Assembly (NCBI GenBank): GCA_964475415.1
Contig: CAYYWZ010000065.1
Span: 1 to 22,493 of the forward strand
DNA length: 22,493 bases
Source: CALCMJ01 sp964475415
Lineage (GTDB): Bacteria; Bacteroidota; Bacteroidia; Chitinophagales; Saprospiraceae
Direction of reading: 5' to 3'
Shown piece after piece: positions 7,912 to 18,200 of this stretch; position 1 is the stretch's first letter; each line of letters starts with the position of its first letter. The position numbers and the translations under genes were made by a program. The notes beneath the pieces were generated by a model, which made no database searches, was not told the DNA's origin, and was given only the letters and a program-made list of their open reading frames with translations.

Positions 7912-7943
7912 AAGAGCGCAGTGAAAACTGCGCTCTTTTTTTT
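7912..7943 (+). terminator. Rho-independent terminator after skp
   Basis: AAGAGCGCAGT (7912-7922) pairs perfectly with ACTGCGCTCTT (7927-7937) around a GAAA loop, and an unbroken run of eight T spans 7936-7943. This is a strong intrinsic terminator 29 bases after the skp stop. The minus-strand operon ending at 7981 converges on it. On that strand the same stem is followed by only GATATTTTAG, so it may act weakly in both directions. Confidence 0.92.
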
Positions 7944-7980
7944 GTAGATAGGTATAGAAGCTAGATTACCTAGTTGTTAT

Positions 7981-10128
7981 TTATATGTTTTTGACACATC
8001 TGCATGGTACAGCATGAGCTTGTTTTGTAGCATGAGTGAAACCAGTATCTAATATATCCTCATATAACTGAAACATATAAAAACTGTTGTTTTCACTTTC
8101 TGTAAGGGTAGCGAGTGTGCCGATGTTATAGGTACCGTCTGAGTATATTTTAGTATCTTCAGAATTGCTTTGTTTTATACTATAGCCGTCTGCATCCATT
8201 CTAAACTTAGCACTTTCTGAAGGTTCATATGCCCATCCTTGCCCTATCAGATCATTAAATATAGATTCTGCCCCGATTGAATTAATTAGATTTTCGAAAT
8301 CACTTCTTGTAGGAACTCTATATTCTTCTGGACAAATATTTCCTAGGTTTAATTCTAAAAAAGTGTAATGTCTTCCAAAGATTGACTCAGTTCCTAGCTG
8401 GCCATCTGGACCTTCATAATCTAGGTTCTCGATCATCCAAGATAAATTTCCTATTTGTTCGACGCAATATTCTTTTCCACTAGCGTCCTGTACTTTAGTG
8501 TTACAAATTCTGTCGATGCTTATTGGCTCTATAGTTTTTTGTGTTATACAATCAGATGCGACAACACTAGTAACGATTGCTTGTAATTCTGTCAATTGAT
8601 TTTTTAATTCGATTTCATAGGTTTCTCCAAACTGAAATATGTCATTTTCAGTAAAGTTTACGAGGGCACCTTTTAGTGTTTTTAAACTATAATTTATAGC
8701 AGTATTTGGTCCATTATTATCTATTCTTAATTGCACTTTTATATTCGAAAGTTGACTTTCTGATACTGGCCCCAGTTCATTGACAATCATGACTATATCA
8801 TCTTCATTGCAGGGTGTTCCTAGAGCAATTTCTTTTTTAAATACATTGAAGGATAAGCTAAATCCATAATTCAGTTTTACGTTTTCGCTTTTCTGTAAGT
8901 CTCCTATCTTGGCTTTCAGTAAATTGTCTAAACGTAACTGAGCAAATTCTGGTGGGAGTATAACTCCAGAGTATAGTGATAAGTTTAAGCCTACATCAAA
9001 ACTCATTTTCAATTTTCTATTTACATCATCTGTCACATCTGCAAGAGTGGCAGAAAAAACTGGAGTAACTTCTGGCGCAACAGCAACTCCTAAGTTACCT
9101 AGGACAGGAAAGGCAATAATAAATTCTATACCTATGCCAAAGGATGCTGTAAAATTTAAATTGACATCGTCTTTTTTGAGGGTATCAGATATCATCCAAG
9201 TAATTTCTTTTTCTTGTGCAGTTTTTATAATGTCATCCCCTTCTCCTTCCCACGTATATATTGTAGGTTCATTGACACTTCTAATAAGTTTAAATGCTTT
9301 TTGAATTTCTATATCTCCTTTTAAGGAACCAAAGACCCTAAATCCTAGTCCTAAACCTAATCCAGGTATTGGAGTAGGTGTTATAGCTCTATAGAAAGGA
9401 ACAGCATCCGCAGAGTTAAGTATAGGTTTAGGAGCTTTAAAAGAAGCGCTAGCTTTTACCGAAACAGAATTAAGCTCTACAGTTAGAATTGATTTATACT
9501 CTACCCTTGATATAGTAGGTTTTGACATTGTTTCTTCATTCCACCTGTGTGTTGTAACTATACATGCCTCATAAGATCCTATAAAATTAAGTGAAATTCC
9601 AAAATTTCCCATAATAGTGGTTGGTACTAGAGAAGATGGAAAAGGAATTGGCAAGGACTCATCTATGCTAAGGAATTGGTCATTATCTAGCGAACTCATA
9701 CCAGCCGTATCTAGATCACAAGCAGATCTAGTAATTCCAAAGCTTATTTGTGATCTATGAAAATAACTAGAAAAAGATTCCTTTAAGGTTGTTTTCTCTA
9801 GATGGAAAATCCTCTCGTTATTACCTTCTTCTATACTTGTTATCTTTCCAAGAATTCCTCCTATAAGTTTATCTGAAGCCATGGGATAGTGGAACAGTAC
9901 TTCACCCACCTTAAGAGTATCTAGCTCAGGATTGTTTCTTAGTACAACAAAGGTAGGATCCACTGTCAGAATATTAGAAGTATCTATGTGGTTAATATTC
10001 TGAGTAATAGGTTTTAGAATAGTAGGTATAGCACCATTATCTTGTTCTTCTAAGACAAATGGCTCTTTCTCACAGGTCCAATTAAGAGAGGCAGATAATA
10101 ACAATAATAGGATATAATATTTTTTCAT
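7981..10128 (-). CDS. Probable surface lipoprotein with C-terminal FISUMP-like domain
   Basis: This is a 715-residue exported protein of unknown function, last gene of the five-gene surface operon. The N-terminus has a hydrophobic run and SLNWTCEKE, where Cys19 would be lipidated; Trp-Thr before the Cys is a poor lipobox, but the following acidic and lysine residues fit Bacteroidota lipoproteins. The middle (about 25-530) is beta-rich, with long amphipathic strands (for example 250-270, very Gly/Leu-rich) and no family I recognise. From about 543 to 714 it resembles the FISUMP domain (first named from Fibrobacter succinogenes paralogues): IGNLSWMIENLDY, FGRHYTFLE, CPEEYRVPTRSDFENL and the closing VPCRCV are its usual landmarks. 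The start overlaps the preceding stop by 4 bases (ATGA), implying translational coupling. There is no T9SS sorting domain. Confidence 0.75.
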   Translation of the reverse strand: MKKYYILLLLLSASLNWTCEKEPFVLEEQDNGAIPTILKPITQNINHIDTSNILTVDPTFVVLRNNPELDTLKVGEVLFHYPMASDKLIGGILGKITSIEEGNNERIFHLEKTTLKESFSSYFHRSQISFGITRSACDLDTAGMSSLDNDQFLSIDESLPIPFPSSLVPTTIMGNFGISLNFIGSYEACIVTTHRWNEETMSKPTISRVEYKSILTVELNSVSVKASASFKAPKPILNSADAVPFYRAITPTPIPGLGLGLGFRVFGSLKGDIEIQKAFKLIRSVNEPTIYTWEGEGDDIIKTAQEKEITWMISDTLKKDDVNLNFTASFGIGIEFIIAFPVLGNLGVAVAPEVTPVFSATLADVTDDVNRKLKMSFDVGLNLSLYSGVILPPEFAQLRLDNLLKAKIGDLQKSENVKLNYGFSLSFNVFKKEIALGTPCNEDDIVMIVNELGPVSESQLSNIKVQLRIDNNGPNTAINYSLKTLKGALVNFTENDIFQFGETYEIELKNQLTELQAIVTSVVASDCITQKTIEPISIDRICNTKVQDASGKEYCVEQIGNLSWMIENLDYEGPDGQLGTESIFGRHYTFLELNLGNICPEEYRVPTRSDFENLINSIGAESIFNDLIGQGWAYEPSESAKFRMDADGYSIKQSNSEDTKIYSDGTYNIGTLATLTESENNSFYMFQLYEDILDTGFTHATKQAHAVPCRCVKNI

Positions 10129-12209
10129 GATATATGATTTAGTATAATAGACTTCTGTGTTTTCTTTCCTTTTTTACTGATTGCGATTATGTAATACTTA
10201 TAATTTTTTCCTTCACTAATTTTATAATCTTTGTATTGGAATGTCTCGGCTTTTATAGTGCTTAGGCTGCGATACGAACCATCATTGACAGACCTATAGA
10301 TTACATAATTTCTGATATTTTCTGTAGATTTTCCCCAGTTGAGGTCTACAGATTTTGTATCTGTATTATAAGTTAATGTGAAATTTTTTACAGCTTCTAA
10401 TCTGATGGTTCCGATGGCTTTGAGTCGCAACATATCTGTAGCGTAAGTTTCATTATTATGCTTATCAACGCTTACGATATTATACTCGTATATGATACCT
10501 TGTTTTGTATCATCATCTTTATATTGCTCCGTATTAGTATCTAGAATTTGTAATTCTGTCCATTCTTTCTCTCCTGATATTCTGCGTAGTAGTCGCTGTG
10601 ATGTTAAGTCTTCACTATTACTTTTTTGCCATTGAAATTCGATCGTGTTTTCACCTACGAAGTAGTCTTTAAAATAGCCTGGTAGGGGAGGCACCTTATC
10701 TGGAATAATTAGCTTTATAGGATCCGATAGTGGAGAATGGTTATAATGTCTATCTAGAGATTGTAACTTGAAGAAGATATCTTCATTAAGGTAGTTGATA
10801 TCTATTGTAGTGCTCCACTCATTATCTTGATAAGCATTATTTATAAGATTAGTATACATACCATCTTCTCTATTGGCACTATAGATCTGGTAACCTAGTA
10901 AGTCTTTTTCTTGGTTGTTTTTCCATGTTAGTTTTATGTTGCCCAAGGAATCTATAGTAGCACTAGTTACGCTAGGGATAGCTGGAGGAATCGTATCAGG
11001 AATCTGTACAGAGACGGGATTTGTGTAAGCGCTATTATTGTTTTTGTCTGTGAGACGAAGTCTGTAAAAATAATAGGGATTGCTATCATCGATGAGGTCA
11101 GTGTAATTGTTAACAGAAGAAGTAGAATTTCTTAAAAGCCCAATTTCTTTAAATTTTGAATCTACCATGGTCGATCTTTCTATATGGGTAATTTGTAAAT
11201 CTGAAGATTTTGTATTGATCTCATATGCCCAGCTAACTAGAACATTGCCTTCTTTGTACGATAGCCATAAGGAGTCGGGAAGATTAGGTGGAGTTATGTC
11301 TCGAGCGGTAGCTTCGACAGTATTAGAGTAATTAGATATTTCGCCGAAGGGGCTAATACCTCTTATTCGATAGTTGTAGCTAACATTGTTTTCTGTGTAA
11401 TGATTAAACTGGATATGTTCATCATTTAAATCTAACAATGGATCTTCAGAATAAATAAAAGGTAGTGACACAACATGCTTAAATTCTCCTGAAGATCCTG
11501 CTCTTTCTATAAGGTAGGCAATGTAGAAAGCATCATGCTTTTCTTTATTCCATTTTAGAGTTATGAGACTGTCTGATTCTATTACTTCAGATATATCGGG
11601 AGCAGGTAGTTGATGGATGAGATCACCTTCTATTTTGATAATATTAGATCTGAGTTGAGCTCCGTCTTCGCCATCTACTATAATTCTATAGAAATAATTT
11701 TTAGTTGGATCTATATCTGTTTGCTCATATCGTAGGCCTAATAGTTTAGAGCTAGTTCTGTCTAGATCTGCTTGCAATAATAGGATACTATGTTGTTGAT
11801 TCAGTTTATTAACAAGATCTATATGACCAGAGATGTTTTTTTTATTGATAGTAGATGAATTATCCGGATAGAGAATAGAAGCGCAGGCAATTAAGGATCT
11901 GTTATTTATTTGCTCATTGATGTTGGTAAGGAAACTTTGCTTGTCTGCCACTTCTATTTTTTCTATTTGTTTAAATGGTACTTTGCTAAAGGACTGGTCT
12001 TTATCTAATATCTTCTGTTCTACGATAAAACTTGATCTCCTCGCCAGCTCATAATCAGCGTAATTTGCTAAACGCCATCGTAGTGTAATTTTGTCCCCAT
12101 CATTCATACCCATAAGTAATATGTCGTGATGGTCAGCTTGCATCTGAGCATTAGCATTCGGTATAATTAACAGCAGGAGTACGACTAGAAGAAAATTATT
12201 TTTTACCAT
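10125..12209 (-). CDS. Exported multi-domain fibronectin type III protein
   Basis: This is a 694-residue exported protein built of fibronectin type III modules. I start it at ATG 12209, giving the signal peptide MVKNNFLLVVLLLLIIPNANAQ. An upstream ATG at 12287 would overlap the previous gene by 53 bases and bury this signal. Residues 23-190 look like a divergent first module (KITLRWRLANYADYEL ... NYFYRIIVDG) with an inserted helical part. About five more follow at a spacing near 100 residues, starting near 196, 306, 406, 506 and 603. Each shows the Trp strand (LKWNKE, VSWAYE, LTWKNN, FQWQKS, LNWGKS) and a Y.I or R..R strand, with PDxxPP linkers between some. There is no sorting domain and no enzyme motif. 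It is co-transcribed with the giant gene (25-base gap) and the lipoprotein gene (4-base overlap). A binding or scaffold role is inferred. Confidence 0.85.
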   Translation of the reverse strand: MVKNNFLLVVLLLLIIPNANAQMQADHHDILLMGMNDGDKITLRWRLANYADYELARRSSFIVEQKILDKDQSFSKVPFKQIEKIEVADKQSFLTNINEQINNRSLIACASILYPDNSSTINKKNISGHIDLVNKLNQQHSILLLQADLDRTSSKLLGLRYEQTDIDPTKNYFYRIIVDGEDGAQLRSNIIKIEGDLIHQLPAPDISEVIESDSLITLKWNKEKHDAFYIAYLIERAGSSGEFKHVVSLPFIYSEDPLLDLNDEHIQFNHYTENNVSYNYRIRGISPFGEISNYSNTVEATARDITPPNLPDSLWLSYKEGNVLVSWAYEINTKSSDLQITHIERSTMVDSKFKEIGLLRNSTSSVNNYTDLIDDSNPYYFYRLRLTDKNNNSAYTNPVSVQIPDTIPPAIPSVTSATIDSLGNIKLTWKNNQEKDLLGYQIYSANREDGMYTNLINNAYQDNEWSTTIDINYLNEDIFFKLQSLDRHYNHSPLSDPIKLIIPDKVPPLPGYFKDYFVGENTIEFQWQKSNSEDLTSQRLLRRISGEKEWTELQILDTNTEQYKDDDTKQGIIYEYNIVSVDKHNNETYATDMLRLKAIGTIRLEAVKNFTLTYNTDTKSVDLNWGKSTENIRNYVIYRSVNDGSYRSLSTIKAETFQYKDYKISEGKNYKYYIIAISKKGKKTQKSIILNHIS

Positions 12210-12234
12210 AGCTTCTAAGTTTATCTTTTTCACA

Positions 12235-15200
12235 TTAATAGTTTTTAGTTGTTTGTGAAATAAGTTGTCCATTGTGGAAGTAAGCAAATTTTAGCATTGG
12301 ACTACCTTTGTCTTTTGCGATCTTAGTTGACATATTTTCTACACTTATATAATTGGGAGCCAACTCTTCTAGGAATAGTGGTTCGGTCACTCTCAAGTTA
12401 AGGTAATTAGGTTGTAAGGATATTACATCAGCTAGCCAAGCTTGAACGAGGGTTTTATGATTGGTTAGATAGTATTCTGGATGGTAGTCTATTTTTAATT
12501 TTTGCCTAGCTACAATTTTACCATTTGTCTCACTACTAAATCCTGTGATCTTATTTTTCAGATTATAAGAATTTTCATTGGCGACAGGGAAATTTTTGAA
12601 ATTATTATTACCTATATTTTGAATACCAAATGAAGGTATCTGAATTTGTAAAATATCATATTTATTATTTGGCTCTCCTAGCTCTATTCTTAATCCTTTT
12701 TGATTACTACCATCTTTGGTTATGACCATTTTTTTGATATCCCCTGTGGCTGTTGTTATTCTGTTGCTAAAGCTTATCGTTTTATTTACTTTGTTGGCAA
12801 TAGAAACGGACTGCTCATATTTGCCATTGAGAAATTCAAATTTTTCTACAAGAGCATCATAATAGGTATTGCCTTCAAGTGGATCTGTTATTTTTATTAA
12901 AGGAGGGTAATAGTTAGTTCCTTGGATTTCTTTCTCTTCAAAAAGCTCAACTCCGCTTAATTCTAGTTGATAAGGTATGTTAGATGTCTTTCCTTTAGAT
13001 GATTTCTTTACAGATGTATTGAAGATTGTACTAATGTTTTTATTAATTACACTTAATTGTAGTGCCTTCACTTTATCGGTCAGATTTTTGTATCTCGATG
13101 TTCTAAAAGCGTAATTATAAAACTTCTCATAAGGTCTTTCTTCAGTTAGATTATTTACTGAGGATGCTAGGTTATATAAGGCGGAAAAGTTAGTGCCGAA
13201 GAATGAAAAATTACCTTGAAGAATAATATTTATTTTTTTTCTACTAGCAAATTCTACTATATAATTTTCTGATGTTGAAAGCTGAGGAATATCATAAGAG
13301 ATATTGCCGCTTTTGTATACTGCAGGAATTTCATAAATTTCACTTAGGGTATTGGTTTTGATAGTTACCAAATACTCTAGTGAATTCATAAAAGATAATT
13401 CTGCAATAACTGGATCAAAAATTAATTTCCCCTTCTGACTTGCTACTTCATCGGCAAGAAGAAATTTCTGATCTATAAATGGAAATGCGCCTTTGATATC
13501 TTCCGTAGTCATGTCTAGTTTTTCTGAGATAGAGAAGTTGGCACTTCTGTTTTCAGTTATAACAGTGCTGTTACCTTCCATTCCTCTAATCGTTACGGAT
13601 ATACTATATTCTGATGCAGGAGTAAATGAACTCTGGGGAATGAAGCTTATAGTACGTCCGTTTTCACTTAGTTCTATGCTGGCCTCTACGGCATAGCCAG
13701 CGGGACCTTTAAGTTCATATTCCACAAGCTCTACTTTGAATGATTTTATTTCTTTATTACCATCTTGGTCTATTGTCTCGTATTCGAAAATTTCGTTTAC
13801 AGGATAGTTCAATATTACAGTGGGTATAAGGTCGTAATTGACCTTAGTATCTTCTCCTGGAATCATAGAATTGATAAGGCTAGAACTTTCAAAAGGATTT
13901 TCAGTTGCCTGTATGCAAGGATTTCCAAAAGTAAAGTCAAAAGCAAGATTTTGGTTCCACGATGTAACACCTAGATCAATGTCTAGATCTAAGAAGCCCT
14001 TACCAGTAGCCCATACAGGTGCTGGTGCGCCAGCATCCATTAATACAAGAGCTCGTAAGAAAAATAACTTCTTTCTGTCTTCAACTGTTATATTGCTTCC
14101 TTCCGTATTACCTCCTGAAAGTACATTCCAAATAGAAGCTCCAACACCAGTTACAGAATTAGCTGTATTAGCACTAGCTTGTAATACATTTTTAACCCAT
14201 GTTGGATATATGACACCTACGTCACCTCTGACACCAGCATATCCGGAACCCTGTCCATACCAACCTTCAATACCTATATTTTCCATGTCTCCACATGATC
14301 TTCCAAAACTTTGAGTTAGATTTATATCATAACCTATAGTCGAGGCGAAGTCTCCGTAAACAACTAGTGCGTCTACATCTAGATCTATACTGAAACGACT
14401 ACCATGAGCTATTCCAAATCCTTTTGCACTTCCACCACTTATACCGTTGGATTCTTCGGCAGAGAAACTTCCTCCTCCACCATTATTTTCCGCTGCGTAG
14501 TCAATTAAATTCTGGACTTCAAGAGGTTTAGGAGGAAGATAAGTAGGTACATCTGGTCCAAACCAAAAGTATGATTCTAGATCGACACTCCCAATGTCCA
14601 AATTGTAATTTTCTAGATTTAGACTTAGTCTGTTCGGTTTCCAATCTGCAAGCGTTCTTCCAAAAGAACCTGATCTTATAGTCCATTTCATACTGCCTGG
14701 TCCATTGCTATAATTATCCATATAGAAAAACATATTGCCTGCTCTATGTTCTCTTCCTCCATCATTTCCATAAAGTATAGGGGGTGCTCCTACAGGAAAC
14801 CTTACAAAAGCACTTCCGTCTATAAGTAGTGACCACTGGTCTGGAAATTTTTGGAAACTAAGATCTGAAGAAACTTCAAACCACATAGGGGATAAATCTA
14901 AATTCCCATTGACAGGCATAATGTATCCTGTACCTGTAGCTGCTACTGTTCTAATACCTCCATTTACAAGATCGAATTCTCCTTCTAAATACAACTTAGC
15001 AAGAAACGGATCTGGTCTTGCTGCTCCTAAGGTAAGTCCAAAACCTAAACCAAAGTTGCCATATTTAGGTACATATTTAAGGGTTCTATTTCCTGGAATT
15101 TCTATAGGAGGAGAGGGTTCTACTGCCTGGCCTGCATCATTGATAGCTACTCTTTCTCCAGTAAGTGGATTTATTTTTATTTTTTCCATATTGAGGCGCA

Positions 15201-18200
15201 CACCTCCCTCTAGGCCATATAAGAAAACAAATTGTTGTCCCATAGGAATTCCTACATTGGTATTATATGAAGCATCCACGTAGAAGAAGTTATAATTATC
15301 TGCTGTATTCCAGTCGGCATCTTCATCCGTGACAGCACTTCCGAAAGTACCATCCATATCTAATCGGGCATTTACTACTGGTAGTCCTACACTTAAGGAA
15401 CCATAGATTCCTTGATAAGCTACTGTCTGTTCTTGTTTTTTATAAAAACATAATTCCCCTTTCAGTCCGACACCACTCATATAGGCATCTATCCCTAGAC
15501 AGTTTAAGTTGGCTCCTGTAAGTCTTAATTTGTCATTTGTCAAACTGCCTTTTAGAGTTAGATTAGCATTGAGGCCCAGACTGCTACTTGAGCTTGCTAG
15601 ATTTAGTCCTGCTCCGATGGTGAGAGTGGGGGCTCTGGCAGTACCACCTAATTTGAACTCATTTACATTAATAGAAAAACCCGCTACACTTGGTTTTTTT
15701 ACAACTGTATTTCCTAGGTTTGTATTTGTACTATTATTTTGTGATCCAGGCATTTTGAAATTAGAAGAGGCATCAAATCCTTTCTCCGTATTATATTTTA
15801 TTTCGAAGGGCACGTCTGGAAGCTTGACATCTGCTTCAGGCTTTAGTTCATTTGCTTCGATAAATTCTGAACTCATATTTAGCTTTCCTGCCAGAACTAG
15901 ATCTAACTCTAGATCATCGAAGAAACTACTTTCTTCCTCGCTGTCTGATTCTGAATTACCTGATATAGAATGTGCATATCTCATTTTTAGATGGGTAGAA
16001 GAATTGAGTTCTGCTTCTGCAATTAGGAAAGGTATTCCTACAGGTTCTGATCCGACTTTGACATCTAGAACATAGGCTATAGTATCCTCTAATAATTCTG
16101 ATACATCTAAAGCCATCGTATATTCTAGTCTGTCATCTTTCTCAAAAAGTGGTATGCCTATCTTGCCTTCTATACCCGCTGTTTGTAATGCATTCTGTTG
16201 CATACATAGATATACTTTATCCATGCTAAAAGCAAAACCCGAGGTAGAATCAGACTCACTAGAAGAATCAAAATCTATAAGTCCTGCTGTCTCCACATAG
16301 AAAGATCCTGAGATACCTTCTTCTCCTAATAGTATATGATCTATGCCGAATTCTGCTCTACCTTCGATGCCTAAGAAATCATTTGGTAATCTGAGTTGAG
16401 CAGATTTGATATAAATACCTTTCCATGATTCATCATAATCTTCTTCAGAAACAAGGTCATCATTATTGCACTTAGAAGGTGGCGTTTTATTTGTAAATGG
16501 ATTTTCTATTTCAGATAGATCTAGATATGCTTCGGTTGCTTGGAAACCCCATCCCTCTAAAATTTGTAATTGGAACGGTGTAAATTCTAGACCTAGTATA
16601 ACATCAAAGTTTGTCTCACCAGTAGCATTCTGGCCTGCAATTTCTTCTAGATTCGTATTGCCTGTAGAGATTCCTCCACCATCGACATCTAGAACAAAGT
16701 CAAAACTGCCTTTGACAAACTGATCTAGATTTCTTTCTCCATTTTCTGGATCTTCTACAACCAGTAAAGATTTAGGAATAGTGATATCACCTCTTATACC
16801 TAAGCCTTTAAGTCCATTACAGTCTAACTCTACAAAGCAAACATCATCTCTCACATTTTCTACATCACCGATTTTTGATTTTCCTGCAAGATTGATAGAA
16901 ACACCATATAAGGGATGTTCTGGATCTATATTCATTTCTTCGTTAAGAGTCATTACAGAGAATTCATCTCCTAATACAAGCATAGCCCTAGATGCTATAC
17001 CGTCAGGATTTAGACAGGCATTGGCGCCAAAAGCAATGGACTTATCCATTCCAGTAATGGGTAAAAATTGAGGCATAGTGAGCAGTAAGGAAATGTTAGC
17101 ATGCGTAGGCGTAAATTCTAAACTATTGATGCCTAGTTTAAATTTATATTCGTTGTAGCTTAGATCTACACCGAAGGGTAATGTCATTCCTTCATCATCC
17201 CTTATAACATCTATAAGATTTATAAAATCTAAAAATGTATCCATATATTCTAGATTGAACCCATTTTCTTCAGAATATGTAGCATCTGCATTTGCCCAAT
17301 TATCGTGATACTTCACTTTTACAGTTCCTGAAGTCATCCTTTTGTCAATAGTGGTTTTTAATCCGGTAAAATCTACTTTAACCTTAGTGTTTGCCAAAAC
17401 GGGAATTTCTATTATTCCAGATCCTCGTCTATTATTTACAGAAGTTATTGCCATAGAGAATTTACCTACTTGGATAGTATCTCCTACAGAGAGGGAGGTG
17501 TTCATTTCTTCTGCATTCCTGAGATCTAGAAAACAATTACAATCATCTACGATGTTTCCATCTTCATCTAGCTCGGCATCTCCTATATCTAGAATGTCTT
17601 CACCATAGATAAATCTATGTATTTCAGAGCGTCCACTATTTTGCAAAGGAGAAACATCATCACTGCTAAATGCCTGTACTTGTATCGCATATTCTTTTCC
17701 TAGCTCTAAGTCGTTTTCACTTCCATCACCTGGATAGAGGTAGCTGAGTTCATTTACGTTTTCTATGTAGGCAACAAGGTCGAAGGTAGTTTGGCTATTC
17801 ATTAGTTCTTCTAAATCTTCTTGATCATCTGGAATTTCCATAATTTTTATAGCATAGTCGAAGAGCGTAATAGAAGCACTTAGGTGTTCCCATGCAATAA
17901 AAAGTTCTGAATTTTCATTACCGAGAACTGTGGTCTCGTTGACAGGATTTATTATTCTGGGAGGTTGCGTGATCTCTGCAAATAGATTGCTTCCCATAGA
18001 GCAGCTTGGCTCTGATAATTCGAAAGTGGTGGCCTCTTCTTCGTTTATAAAAACAGCAGTAACGCAGATGCCATAATTTCCTTCAGGTAGCACACCGCCT
18101 AAATATAACGCACCTAAATCCTCAAAATCTGGATCTTCTATCAAAAGGTAGTTTTCTATTATTCCTAAGTTACCATTCAGAAAAGGGTAGGCTGATTCTA

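Noticed and set aside
15509..16075. Plus-strand 188-residue open frame inside the giant gene
   Set aside because: It has no family pattern and no signal and lies fully opposite a well-supported 2105-residue frame; Ser/Pro/Leu-rich composition is typical of an antisense shadow.
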